From the NCBI GenBank assembly GCA_036121365.1, contig JAZAFR010000011.1, positions 28,273-92,272 of the forward strand: 64,000 nt of DNA, in the 5' to 3' direction. Below the pieces are notes generated by a model. That model did not search any database. It was not told the origin of the DNA and saw only the letters and a list, made by a program, of their open reading frames with translations. This stretch comes from UBA7916 sp036121365 (GTDB lineage: Bacteria > Pseudomonadota > Gammaproteobacteria > Comchoanobacterales > Comchoanobacteraceae). Made by a program: the position numbers and the translations under genes. Shown here in pieces: positions 18,408 through 28,015 of the stretch; position 1 is the first letter of the stretch, and each line of letters starts with the position of its first letter.

Positions 18408-19582
18408 GAACCCATGACATCCTCATCATTGGTGGTGGCTGCTCAGGCCTAGCACTTGCTTACCATCTAAAAAAAAACAATACCGATCAAAAAATCATCA
18501 TTCTCGAATCAAGAAAAGAATATACGCATGATAAAACATGGTGTTTCTGGGAAAAAAATGAAAATCTATGGACAAGTATGGCAACAAAACATTGGAGTCA
18601 TTGGTCTTTTCACACAGACAGTGATCACCAGACCATCAAACACGAAAGTCAAATCTGGAAATACTATCATCTTCCAGCCATAAAATATTATAAGCACATG
18701 ACACAAACCATTCGTACCAGCAATAACATCACGCTAAAAATGAACACACAAGTCACTAAAATCACAAAAGAAAAGACTTCACTTTTGGGCCCCAAAGGGA
18801 CTACCTATCAACTACAGACAAATAACGACACCTATCGCGCTTTACATGTGATTGATACCCGACCTCAAAGAAGTGGAGAAAGCATACTTTTTCAGAGCTT
18901 TTATGGGTTCGAAATTGAAATCCAAGCATCTCAAAATGATGATTGTGTCGCCCTCATGCACAATATGAGAACAGATGACACAAGTTTCCGTTTTAACTAT
19001 ATACTGCCCTTGTCCAAAACACACATGCTTTTTGAACACACACGTTTTGCCGATAGCCCCATATCAGAAGAAATCATGAAAAAAGAATGTTCAATTGAAA
19101 TGAAACGTTTGGATATTAAACATCAAAAAATCATTCGCACAGAATATGGATTATTACCGATGGGTTTGAAAATCAAACCATCTCAATTTCACACTGGAGG
19201 ACAGCGCCAGGGTGCGTTGCGAGACGCATCAGGATATGCTTTTTTACGGATTCAAAGATGGGCTGATGCATTTTCAAAAGAACTGATCAATCAGTCTGAT
19301 CATAAAACAAAGATACCAAACAAAAATCGTAAAGACAGTCAAAAAACAATGGACATGTTCTTCCTAAAGACACTTCGAAGAGAACACCATGACAGCTCAA
19401 AAATATTCATGTCTCTTGCCAAAAGTGCTGGGGCCAATCTATTTTCAAGATTCATGTCAGATCAGTCATCACTGATGGATAAAATAAGAATCATCATCAG
19501 CATGCCACCGTGGCCATTCATCAAAACACTTTTTTCCAATCCTTCATCTCAATTCACCAGAAGTCAAAAATCTTATGACTAG
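18404..19582 (+). CDS. crtY: lycopene beta-cyclase
   Basis: A 392-residue flavoprotein that closes both ends of lycopene to beta-carotene rings. I chose the ATG at 18404, which overlaps the crtB stop and gives MRTHDILIIGGGCSGLALAY, the dinucleotide-binding start of CrtY; the longer frame from 18299 lies inside crtB. KTWCFWE near residue 50 is a CrtY family motif. Later blocks (FYGFEIEI, FRFNYILPL, EYGLLPMG) agree. Its last bases overlap the start of blh, so the four genes read as one unit. Confidence 0.92.
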   Translation: MRTHDILIIGGGCSGLALAYHLKKNNTDQKIIILESRKEYTHDKTWCFWEKNENLWTSMATKHWSHWSFHTDSDHQTIKHESQIWKYYHLPAIKYYKHMTQTIRTSNNITLKMNTQVTKITKEKTSLLGPKGTTYQLQTNNDTYRALHVIDTRPQRSGESILFQSFYGFEIEIQASQNDDCVALMHNMRTDDTSFRFNYILPLSKTHMLFEHTRFADSPISEEIMKKECSIEMKRLDIKHQKIIRTEYGLLPMGLKIKPSQFHTGGQRQGALRDASGYAFLRIQRWADAFSKELINQSDHKTKIPNKNRKDSQKTMDMFFLKTLRREHHDSSKIFMSLAKSAGANLFSRFMSDQSSLMDKIRIIISMPPWPFIKTLFSNPSSQFTRSQKSYD

Positions 19583-20459
19583 CAACCAAAAAGAAATTTC
19601 CGGTAATCAAACAATATTAAAACCAGATGCTTTTTTATTCTGGATGACCTCCCTCTTTTTATGCCTACAAGCAAACTCAACCCCCTTTCGTGTCCCTCTT
19701 GAAACACTCATCACTTGTATCATCATCATTGGGATATCACACGGCGCAACAGATTTTCTAATCCTCAAAAAAACCATGCACAATACTTTTATTCAATGTT
19801 TGAAATATATGGGCATTGTAATCATTGCGATTCTGTTTTGGATCGCATTCCCGTTGGCAGGACTTTTGCTATTTTTGATCATTTCAGCACACCATTTTGG
19901 TTGCGATTGGGAAAAAAAAGAACTTCAAATTTTACAAAGTGGAATTGGTTTATTATGCATACCTCTGTATTATCACCCCAATGAAACGCTAGAGATTTTA
20001 AACCTCATCTCTGATAAACATGTGAATCTATCTTTCTTGGTCACATTGTCTTCTCCTGTTTTCTATTTGAGCATACTAAGAGCATCTCACAGATTGTTGC
20101 ATAAACACTGGATATATCTAGAATATATGAACTTATTGATACTTGGAAAATATCTCCATCCACTGACTTTTTTCACCCTATATTTTTGCACACTGCATAG
20201 CATGCGACATTTAAACAACCATGTACTCAAACACACCATCTCAAAAAAAGACATCTTCGCATTCATAGCCACAAGCTGTGCTTCCTGGGGTTTATTGATT
20301 GTTTTTAGCGGTCTCATCATAGACGATTTAAAAAATATTGACTCATCTGACTACTTGAGACCTCTTTTTATCTTTATCTTCTCAATTACTGTCCCCCATA
20401 TGTTATTGGCGATCCAAACAAAAAAACAGCACTCTAACAAAAAATCACCCGATCATTAA
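19575..20459 (+). CDS. blh: Brp/Blh-type beta-carotene 15,15'-dioxygenase
   Basis: A 294-residue membrane protein with seven or eight helices. It carries the histidine motifs of the Brp/Blh family in order: GISHGATDFL, SAHHFGCDW, CTLHSMRHLNNH and TVPHMLL. Blh enzymes split beta-carotene into two retinal molecules using non-haem iron. Its start overlaps the end of crtY by eight bases, so beta-carotene made by the operon is probably sent straight to retinal. Retinal is the chromophore of microbial rhodopsins, yet no opsin gene is in this window. N-terminal ~20 residues are polar and may be a tail in the cytoplasm. Confidence 0.93.
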   Translation: MTSNQKEISGNQTILKPDAFLFWMTSLFLCLQANSTPFRVPLETLITCIIIIGISHGATDFLILKKTMHNTFIQCLKYMGIVIIAILFWIAFPLAGLLLFLIISAHHFGCDWEKKELQILQSGIGLLCIPLYYHPNETLEILNLISDKHVNLSFLVTLSSPVFYLSILRASHRLLHKHWIYLEYMNLLILGKYLHPLTFFTLYFCTLHSMRHLNNHVLKHTISKKDIFAFIATSCASWGLLIVFSGLIIDDLKNIDSSDYLRPLFIFIFSITVPHMLLAIQTKKQHSNKKSPDH

Positions 20460-20514
20460 CTATTGCTTAAATTCATATGACTGTTAGAATAAAGAAATCG
20501 AAGGAGACAATTTT

Positions 20515-21522
20515 ATGATACAAGCATATGCAGCACACAAGCAAGGGGCCCCACTGACCGAATACCACTATGATCCAGGACCACTTGAAAACAGCGAGGT
20601 GGAAATTGATGTCATGTACTGCGGAATCTGTCACAGCGACCTGAGCATGATAGACAATGCTTGGGGAATGAGTCAATATCCATTGGTTGCAGGACATGAA
20701 GTCATCGGCAAAGTAAAAACCCTTGGAAAGAACGTAAACAACTTTTCTGTTGGACAAACTGTTGGTCTTGGCTGGCATTGTGGTTACTGTAACGACTGTC
20801 ATTGTTGCAAAAGTGGCCATCCAAACTTGTGCCAAGAGGCCAAAGCAACCATTGTCCAGCACCATGGCGGGTTTGCAGACACAGTAAGAGCAGATTCAAA
20901 CAGCGTTGTTGCCATTCCAGAAGGCATAGATCTTGAATCAGCAGGCCCATTGTTTTGTGGTGGTATTACAGTCTTCAATCCTTTGATACAATTTGATGTC
21001 AAACCCACTGATAAAGTGGCTGTCATTGGCATCGGTGGATTGGGACACATGGCCATACAATTCCTAAACGCATGGGGCTGTGAGGTCACTGCATTTACGC
21101 ATCAAACAGACAAAAAAGCGACATTAATAGAAATGGGAGCACATCACGTACTCAATTCGACCAATGCCAAAGAGATTGAAGAAGCATCCGGGCAATTTGA
21201 TTTCATACTTTCCACTGTCAATGCAAAACTGGATTGGAATTTATATCTCAACACATTAAAACCGCAAGGCCGGCTGCATGTGGTTGGTGCAGTCTTAGAG
21301 CCATTAGACATCAGTGCCTTTGCGTTGATCATGGGACAACGTCAGATATCAGGATCCCCAGTTGGAAGCCCAGAAAACATTGGAAAAATGTTAGATTTTG
21401 CAGATCAGCATCAAATTAAACCCATCATTGAAACCTATAAAATGAGCCAGGTAAATGAGGCCATCAGCCGATTGAAGTCTGGAAAAACTCGCTATCGAAT
21501 CGTCTTAACCAATGAACACTAG
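20515..21522 (+). CDS. ahr: NADP-dependent zinc aldehyde reductase
   Basis: A 335-residue medium-chain alcohol dehydrogenase close to E. coli Ahr (YjgB), which reduces many aldehydes to alcohols. The catalytic zinc ligands lie in YCGICHSDLSMID and AGHEVIG, structural-zinc cysteines in HCGYCNDCHCC, and the nucleotide fold in GIGGLGHMAIQFL. GPLFCGGITVF and the C-terminal KTRYRIVL also match that protein. AAGGAG sits eight bases before the ATG. It follows blh by 55 bases on the same strand, so it may be read through from the carotenoid operon. Use of retinal as a substrate would be an attractive guess, but nothing in the sequence shows it. Confidence 0.92.
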   Translation: MIQAYAAHKQGAPLTEYHYDPGPLENSEVEIDVMYCGICHSDLSMIDNAWGMSQYPLVAGHEVIGKVKTLGKNVNNFSVGQTVGLGWHCGYCNDCHCCKSGHPNLCQEAKATIVQHHGGFADTVRADSNSVVAIPEGIDLESAGPLFCGGITVFNPLIQFDVKPTDKVAVIGIGGLGHMAIQFLNAWGCEVTAFTHQTDKKATLIEMGAHHVLNSTNAKEIEEASGQFDFILSTVNAKLDWNLYLNTLKPQGRLHVVGAVLEPLDISAFALIMGQRQISGSPVGSPENIGKMLDFADQHQIKPIIETYKMSQVNEAISRLKSGKTRYRIVLTNEH

Positions 21523-21774
21523 TCAAGAGAGACCATCATGCCTATTTCTACATTTATCTCTGACATTGCCTGCAAAAAATTTTTAAAGAACCAAAAACTT
21601 TGCCGTTATCTCAAACAATAAGTTAAAGATCTGACTTTCAACATCACAGCATAATGGATCAACTCAAAGTTTTGAAGATCCAAACAACACCTCAAATTGA
21701 GTATGGTATTTTCACCTATACACTCATTCAAAAAGTCACAAACACCATAATCATCATATGGCCCACTGCTGATT

Positions 21775-23850
21775 CTAAACATTACAACTCAGGCTGCCGC
21801 CAACCACAGATCTAGGCGAATCGTCATTATTTTCTCCCAGTAACGTATGCTCTTCCTCAGCATCAGATTCTTGAGAAAGCAGTTTGATTAAATTTGTCTT
21901 TTCTTCTCTAGGAACAAATTCCTCTGCAGCGGGGTTTTGATTGACTGCCAAAACACAAAGCCCTGGGGATCTAGCCTTCTCCTCAACAAATTGCAATGCC
22001 ATTCCATTTTCTCTAACTGCTTTCCAAAACAACTCTGATGATTGAAAGCGAGGAGGCACATACTGAAGATTCAATCCATTCTGTACAACAGACTGCTCAA
22101 ACTTTGGCTCATTCTCGAGAGTATCTTCAAGTGTCCTTGGATCTATCAGCTCATCCAAAGAAGGCTTACAATCTAAATTTCTTCTCACTCGATCACTCTC
22201 TTTTGCTACCTGATCGGATAATTCTGGCGTTAAATGAATCACACCTGAAACTTCTAAATCTCCTTTTAAATAATCAACTATCTTTTCCTGCACAAAGCGC
22301 ATAAAAGACTGAACAACAGAAACAGATTGATCAAATATTTGGCCAGTATGATATTGCATCTCATGACTATGCAATATCTTTGCATAACCCAACATTTGTA
22401 ACCAGTCCGAAATAATACAAAAAGACTTGATGTCTGACATAGTTTCTTGTCCAGTCTTTCTTTTTTTATTCAACTCTAAATAAGAAAGACGACTACTCAT
22501 TGGAAACCATCCGCCGCTATTCATTAAAAAAGTAGAGGACCATTCCCCCTTTTTTGGAAGGTTGTAATAAGTGGAGACAGATTCATCTGGACATAAATAA
22601 TAGCCAGGCTGCTTTTTCTTGAATTCATTGAACTTCGTTTCATTTTTATGTTTTAATTTATTATATCCGCCCTTCAAATTTGTTGAATATCTCTTAACCG
22701 AATCAATACATCGCTGAACGACTTCATTTGCATTACTTTCTGGTAACTCGTTAATCAAAGCATCCAGCTCTGACACTAGATTAGAAAAATCTAATTTTTT
22801 TGGTAATTTTCCAACTCTACAATCAAAATTTACAGATCGAACCTCCTCAACAACTGAGCGGATATTATTAGCCAATGATGATTCACAAGCGTCCGCACCA
22901 TCATCGAACAAATCTTGAAATTTTGATACGATGAAATCAAGTTCTTTTTGTCTTCTTGATTGCTCTTCCTCTATTTTAGTGATATTGGCACTGTGCTCTC
23001 CTTCACGAAGAGCAACTTTAGAAACCTGCTCTGCTTTTAAATCACATCCTGTTGGCAACCGATATTGATGAGCAAAAACATCATACCAACTTCTATCTTC
23101 TAAAGGCTCAGCCAGATCTGGATTCTGCAAACTGTCAATAAAGCGATATGGACCACCCACATGCGTTTCAACTCCTCGCCTTATCAAATCAAAAAGAATC
23201 AAAGAAGGAAGAAAGCAAGAAGGATTTCTATGTGGCTCAGCCACCAGTGTCACAGCAAGTAATAATGGAGCAACAGGACAATGAATAGAGCTTTTATATT
23301 TGCCCATAATCATGCCCAGCATGAACTCAGCCAATGTCTTATCATCTCGAATTTGAGACACAGACATGATGAATCTTGACATCTCTAAATAACTGGCCCC
23401 ATTTGAACCTTCTTTAAAAAAACCTGAATACTTTTTACGTAACTTCGGATCATCCATATAACCATGGGAATAATCCACACAATGAATCTCTCGATCAGCA
23501 ATTTCAAATATTCGCAACCTCCCTGGTCCATGCACAATACGCCCATCAATTACTTCCCTCGCAGGCTTTAAAATACGACTTGCATCAAAGAAAGACTCAA
23601 CAGTGTTTAGCTTGTAAGGACCATCGCTACCCTCAAATTGATTAGGAAAACCCAGAACCTCTTCAGCATCACGTCTAAATATATCCATAAAAAATGTACG
23701 GCTAAAAAAATATGAAGTATCTTTACCTTTTGAATCACGAACTTTTTTCATCAAAAGCCCTGCCCTATATGATTTTGCAGCTTCCGTAAACAAGTTAATC
23801 CTCAACAAAAAGAGAGTATCATAACAAAAAAATACATATTGATCATCCAA
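21775..23850 (-). CDS. large orphan protein, possible effector
   Basis: A 691-residue soluble protein that I do not recognise. No signal peptide or membrane span is clear. The N-terminal 260 residues look globular (LRIFEIADREIHCVDYSHGYMD and FIMSVSQIRDDKTLAEFMLGMI). Residues 280-420 are charged and probably helical or coiled coil (NITKIEEEQSRRQKELDF). The C-terminus is acidic (SDAEEEH). The start codon at 23850 is TTG and the true start may be a later ATG near residue 32. Large acidic orphan proteins of this type are common among secreted effectors of Legionella-like bacteria, but no secretion signal was tested. Isolated between ahr and a COG0523 gene. Confidence 0.6.
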   Translation of the reverse strand: MDDQYVFFCYDTLFLLRINLFTEAAKSYRAGLLMKKVRDSKGKDTSYFFSRTFFMDIFRRDAEEVLGFPNQFEGSDGPYKLNTVESFFDASRILKPAREVIDGRIVHGPGRLRIFEIADREIHCVDYSHGYMDDPKLRKKYSGFFKEGSNGASYLEMSRFIMSVSQIRDDKTLAEFMLGMIMGKYKSSIHCPVAPLLLAVTLVAEPHRNPSCFLPSLILFDLIRRGVETHVGGPYRFIDSLQNPDLAEPLEDRSWYDVFAHQYRLPTGCDLKAEQVSKVALREGEHSANITKIEEEQSRRQKELDFIVSKFQDLFDDGADACESSLANNIRSVVEEVRSVNFDCRVGKLPKKLDFSNLVSELDALINELPESNANEVVQRCIDSVKRYSTNLKGGYNKLKHKNETKFNEFKKKQPGYYLCPDESVSTYYNLPKKGEWSSTFLMNSGGWFPMSSRLSYLELNKKRKTGQETMSDIKSFCIISDWLQMLGYAKILHSHEMQYHTGQIFDQSVSVVQSFMRFVQEKIVDYLKGDLEVSGVIHLTPELSDQVAKESDRVRRNLDCKPSLDELIDPRTLEDTLENEPKFEQSVVQNGLNLQYVPPRFQSSELFWKAVRENGMALQFVEEKARSPGLCVLAVNQNPAAEEFVPREEKTNLIKLLSQESDAEEEHTLLGENNDDSPRSVVGGSLSCNV

Positions 23851-24080
23851 AAGAAACGTAAGATTTTAAAATAAAAACCTAAAAGATAGCATCCTGTTTA
23901 AAAGTTTTAAGCTACGATAAAATAAATAAACTCCTCAGAACATCAACAAGAAAATACTGCATAATAAAATTTAAACACTCGCTTAAAATCATAATTACAT
24001 ACTAAGATTTCCTCATATCATTAAAAGATGACAATCCGAACGAAAAATCACATTATCACTATTAACTTAATTTGACCGCA

Positions 24081-24112
24081 TTGAAATCAGAACCAATAGT
24101 TTATATAATAAC
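24081..24112 (+). promoter_or_regulatory. sigma70-type promoter with Zur-like palindrome
   Basis: TTGAAA at 24081-24086 and TATAAT at 24104-24109 are separated by 17 bases, an almost ideal sigma70 promoter for the COG0523 GTPase gene. An imperfect palindrome GTTTATATAATAAC at 24099-24112 covers the -10 box. Its GTTAT..ATAAC-like halves recall gammaproteobacterial Zur operators. Zinc repression of this GTPase type by Zur is known elsewhere. Confidence 0.5.
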
Positions 24113-24134
24113 ACAATCAAAAAAGGACCCATTC

Positions 24135-25406
24135 ATGCCAACACCCACTCTAAAAAAACTCCCTGTTACTGTATTATCCGGATTTCTAGGCTCTGGAAAA
24201 ACCACATTGCTCAATCACGTACTCAATAACCGTGAAGGGCATAAAGTGGCAGTCATTGTCAATGATATGAGCGAAGTGAATATTGATGCAAACCTCATCA
24301 AACATGGTGGCAGCAACTTATCTCGAACACAAGAAAAGCTTGTTGAAATGAGCAATGGGTGCATTTGTTGCACGCTGAGAGAAGACCTCTTAATGCAAGT
24401 GAGAGAATTATCTGAGGAAGGCAAATTTGATTACTTAATTATTGAAAGTACTGGAATTTCAGAACCATTACCAGTCGCAACAACTTTTGATTTCCGTGAT
24501 GAAGATGGCAATAGCCTCTCAGATGTATCAACACTTGATACCATGGTGACCGTTGTTGACTCTGCTAATTTAATCAAAAACTATAGCTCAACTGATTTTC
24601 TCAAAGATCAAGGAGAAAACCTCGGTGAAGATGATATGAGAACTGTGGTCAGCTTAATGGTTGAACAAATTGAATTTGCAAATGTCATTCTATTAAACAA
24701 AATTGATCTCATATCCAAAGAAGAACTTAAAATTGTAAAAAGTATCATACGAAGTCTCAATGCAAAAGCCAAAATCATAGAAACAACCAATTCTCAAGTC
24801 AGCATTGACCAAGTCATGAATACGGGACTATTTAATTTTGAAGAGGCCCACGATCATCCATTATGGGCTCAGGAACTCAATAACTTCAAAGATCACATCC
24901 CTGAAACAGAGGAATATGGTATCAATAGTTTTGTTTATCGTGCCAGAGAACCTTTCGATCCTGCAAAAATACACGCTTTTTTCAATCAAGAATGGCCAGG
25001 CATCATAAGAGCCAAAGGTTTTTTCTGGCTCAGTACCAGACCAGACTTTGTTGGAGAGGTATCTCAAGCTGGTGCGCTAGTGCGCCATGAAGGCATAGGC
25101 CAATGGTTGGCTGCAGTTCCGAAAGAAGAGTGGCCTGAAGACATTAAAGCTGAACATGCCAATGAGCAAAACTGGGATGAACATTATGGAGATAGAAAGC
25201 AAGAAATTGTGTTCATAGGGCTCGTCGCAGAAATGAATAAAGATGAAATTTGCAAACGACTGGATAGATGTTTAATCAAAGACTATTTGGAAAAACCAAC
25301 CCATTACCAGACAATAAAAGATCCGTTTCCCATCTGGTTTGAAGATTATCCAGTATCTGAAGAAATTGAAATCCCCCAGAACGCATTAGAAGAAACTCAT
25401 GCATGA
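24135..25406 (+). CDS. COG0523 (CobW/ZigA-type) GTPase
   Basis: A 423-residue G3E GTPase. The ATG at 24135 is favoured by AAAAGGA seven bases upstream; a longer frame lacks a site. It has a P-loop (SGFLGSGKTT), a switch region (NDMSEVNID), the metal-binding GCICC, a LNKIDL GTP-specificity motif and a C-terminal CobW domain with GFFWLSTRP and GDRKQEIVFIG. Members of this family insert or deliver metals; the ZigA/YciC branch acts as a zinc metallochaperone induced by zinc starvation. His/Glu-rich patches near HDHPLW support metal contact. The promoter overlaps a Zur-like site. Confidence 0.9.
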   Translation: MPTPTLKKLPVTVLSGFLGSGKTTLLNHVLNNREGHKVAVIVNDMSEVNIDANLIKHGGSNLSRTQEKLVEMSNGCICCTLREDLLMQVRELSEEGKFDYLIIESTGISEPLPVATTFDFRDEDGNSLSDVSTLDTMVTVVDSANLIKNYSSTDFLKDQGENLGEDDMRTVVSLMVEQIEFANVILLNKIDLISKEELKIVKSIIRSLNAKAKIIETTNSQVSIDQVMNTGLFNFEEAHDHPLWAQELNNFKDHIPETEEYGINSFVYRAREPFDPAKIHAFFNQEWPGIIRAKGFFWLSTRPDFVGEVSQAGALVRHEGIGQWLAAVPKEEWPEDIKAEHANEQNWDEHYGDRKQEIVFIGLVAEMNKDEICKRLDRCLIKDYLEKPTHYQTIKDPFPIWFEDYPVSEEIEIPQNALEETHA

Positions 25407-25447
25407 AGAAATAGAGGTTTGGTAATACTGACCATGAAGAGAGCACA

Positions 25448-26398
25448 TTAAAAAGAATGTATTTTAACAAGATCGTCAAGCGTGCTCACTTTTCTAACCA
25501 AGTCCAATAAAGATTTTGAGAATCCATTGCGTTTTGCATAGTATTTTATCAAACCTTTGGCGTGCAAAAGCGCATGTTTTTCTCCTCCGAGAAACACAGA
25601 TAAACGATGAATGTGTTTTATAAACACCTGCCATCTTTGAGCTTGACTCAGAGAAACACAGCGCCTACCCTCACCCAATTCAGATTGGATCTGCGCAATC
25701 AGCCAGGGAGCACCCACTGTTGCCCTTGAAATCATAGCCCCTGCACAGCCCGTACCAAGCATTTTCTGAGTCGATGTGGCATCACACACATCACCATTGC
25801 CAATGACGGGCATACTGGCATGTTTGGCAAAAAATGCAATCTGAGATAAATCACAAGACACATCGTATCCGTCTTGATAATGCCTACCATGCACAACTAA
25901 AAAATCAGGTTTTTTTGCATTAACAACTTCTAAAACTGACTCATTATAAGCTTGATTACTGCCCCCATCTACACGAATTTTAACTGAAATGGCCTTGTCA
26001 GTATGATCACGCATGGCTTGAATGATCATTGCAAGCCTCTTTGAATCTGACAATAAGAAAGAACCTTGCTGGCGCTTTCTAATTTTCTTGACAGGGCAAC
26101 CCACATTCAGATCAATCATATTGATGGGCATTTCATTAAGTACTTGGCATGCTTTGGCACACTCTGAAGGATCTGAAGTGGCAATCTGCATGCAAACCGG
26201 TCCTTCATGTTCGCTCACATGCAAATAACGATTTTTAATTTGCTCAGAACCGTTTAAAATGGTTTTACACGATATCATTTCACTATACACCCAAGCAGGC
26301 TGACTGTACTGCCAAATCAAATCTCTAAACACTGAACAGCTCACGCCCGCAAGCGGGCCTTGAACAATTTTAAAACGCTTTAAACGCGCATGAAGCAA
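25448..26398 (-). CDS. tRNA-dihydrouridine synthase
   Basis: A 316-residue flavin reductase that makes dihydrouridine in tRNA. I place the start at TTG 26398, preceded by GGTGGAA; the longer frame adds a hydrophobic stretch that is not part of the family. The N-terminus KIVQGPLAGVS binds FMN, and GCPVKKIRKRQQGSFLL holds the catalytic Cys. VVHGRHYQDGYD, PVIGNGDV and GTGCAGAMISRATVGAPWLI complete the TIM barrel. The length matches DusC while the GCPVKK block is closer to DusB, so the subfamily is left open. Convergent with the GTPase gene. Confidence 0.88.
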   Translation of the reverse strand: MLHARLKRFKIVQGPLAGVSCSVFRDLIWQYSQPAWVYSEMISCKTILNGSEQIKNRYLHVSEHEGPVCMQIATSDPSECAKACQVLNEMPINMIDLNVGCPVKKIRKRQQGSFLLSDSKRLAMIIQAMRDHTDKAISVKIRVDGGSNQAYNESVLEVVNAKKPDFLVVHGRHYQDGYDVSCDLSQIAFFAKHASMPVIGNGDVCDATSTQKMLGTGCAGAMISRATVGAPWLIAQIQSELGEGRRCVSLSQAQRWQVFIKHIHRLSVFLGGEKHALLHAKGLIKYYAKRNGFSKSLLDLVRKVSTLDDLVKIHSF

Positions 26399-26631
26399 TG
26401 ATGATTCCACCAATAATACAACACATAACAAAAGAACCACTATAACAAAATTAACTATAAAAATCAAAGAAATAAACCACACCAACCTCAAACTTACAGT
26501 CAATAAAACAAACCATACTTTCAGAGAGTTTTCAAATTGAAAAATCCAATTAACATTGATCAAAGGCTAAAAACATTAGCAAATGTCAATTCCTATGTTA
26601 AACTATTTTTAAGGAATAAATTTGAGAACTC

Positions 26632-27840
26632 ATGATTCTACAAATCATACTCGCTTTGCTACTGGCCATCACTGGATCTCTAGGCGTTGACATACATCTA
26701 TCCTCACTGCCTAAAATTATGACTGACTTACAGACCAGTCAAGATTCAATCGAACAGTCAGTGACACTATATCTCCTTGCCAGTGGTATTTCCATGCTGA
26801 TTTATGGTCCAGTTGCAGATGTCATCGGCAGAAAAAAAACCATCATTGCTGGACTATCATTTGCCAGTATCTGTAACTTCTTGGTGATCACCACATCAAA
26901 TCTTGAAACCTTCCTATTATTGAGATTTTTACAGGGATTTGGCGGCGGCGTATCTTGGTGTTTGGCACGGGTCATATTTGTCGATTTATTAGATGGAAAA
27001 AAATTGGCAATCTGGGGATCCTACTGCGCATTGGCTATCAGCTTATCACCTATGGTTGCTCCAATGGTAGGTGCTTATATTCAACACATCTTTGGCTGGA
27101 GAGTCACCTTTGTGTTTCTAGGCGCTTTCACAGCATTGGTTGCCGTTTTATTTTTAGTCTTATTCAAAGACACACTCGACCCCAAAAATAAACAACTCCT
27201 AAAAATCAAACAGCAATTGCATATCTTCAAGCTCATACTCACAAACACAATATTTTTGTGCACAGTCATCGTCAGTGCATTGATTTACTCATGCGTAATG
27301 ATCTATGCAACACTCAGTCCTTTTATATTTCAAATCGAACTAAATGTATCCGCATTAGACTATGGCCATCTAACATTTCTCATTGGCCTATTTAGTGTCA
27401 TTAGCAAAATTATTACGCCCAGCCTAATCAACCGATTAGAAATGCGCAGAACCTGTCTGCTGGGGTTTTGCATATTGTCAATTTCGGGCATATTTTTATG
27501 CAGCGCCGTTATCATTGATAAGGTCAATGTCACCACCATGACCACAGGCATTGGCATTGCTTATTTATCCGGCTCAATGATATTGAGCACCATCATGGCG
27601 ACAGCACTCAGTATATTTCCCAAAAACAAAGGCACTGCAACTGCATTGTATAGCGCATCACAACTGATCATTTCATATTGTGTCTCTTCAACCATTTCAT
27701 CAATACCAATAAAAAGCTCAAGCGCACTGGCATTCAGTTATCTTGTCATTGCATGCATTGGCAGCATCCTCTTTATCAGCACCATCAATAAAAACATTAA
27801 GAAGACACCTGAAACAGACCTATCCAACCATGAGATATAA
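26632..27840 (+). CDS. MFS drug efflux transporter (Bcr/CflA type)
   Basis: A 402-residue protein with twelve predicted membrane helices. The loop after helix 2 reads GPVADVIGRKKTII, the classic major-facilitator motif A, and the N-terminal DIHLSSLPKIMTDL is typical of Bcr/CflA drug exporters. ARVIFVDL and GWRVTFVFLG follow as in that group. It would use the proton gradient to pump toxic compounds or metabolites out. The C-terminus is a short polar tail. No regulator gene is adjacent. Confidence 0.87.
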   Translation: MILQIILALLLAITGSLGVDIHLSSLPKIMTDLQTSQDSIEQSVTLYLLASGISMLIYGPVADVIGRKKTIIAGLSFASICNFLVITTSNLETFLLLRFLQGFGGGVSWCLARVIFVDLLDGKKLAIWGSYCALAISLSPMVAPMVGAYIQHIFGWRVTFVFLGAFTALVAVLFLVLFKDTLDPKNKQLLKIKQQLHIFKLILTNTIFLCTVIVSALIYSCVMIYATLSPFIFQIELNVSALDYGHLTFLIGLFSVISKIITPSLINRLEMRRTCLLGFCILSISGIFLCSAVIIDKVNVTTMTTGIGIAYLSGSMILSTIMATALSIFPKNKGTATALYSASQLIISYCVSSTISSIPIKSSSALAFSYLVIACIGSILFISTINKNIKKTPETDLSNHEI

Positions 27841-27889
27841 ACGTTAACACAATCATTGGTTTTTTAAACAAAATGTAAAATCAGATACG

Positions 27890-28015
27890 TTTCTCTACAA
27901 ATACAGTGTATCGACTTGAAGTAATCTGTCACAAGTTAGCACCACAATCAGAATAAAAAAGATCGTATACAATCTGCAATGCCTGAACTGCCTTCTGCAT
28001 GTAATGTTTCTTCTC
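27890..28015. repeat. direct repeat copy 1 (3' end of DUF4116 gene)
   Basis: A block beginning TCTCTACAAATACAGTGTAT and running through the stop region and last ~20 codons of the DUF4116 gene. A second, diverged copy is found at 29817-29938 on the far side of the gene, in the same orientation. The two flank the gene like the scars of a tandem duplication. Confidence 0.75.

Noticed and set aside
26399..26563. Hydrophobic N-terminal extension of the Dus enzyme
   Set aside because: The flavin-binding strand starts just after TTG 26398, which has a good ribosome site; the extension comes from A+T-rich DNA.
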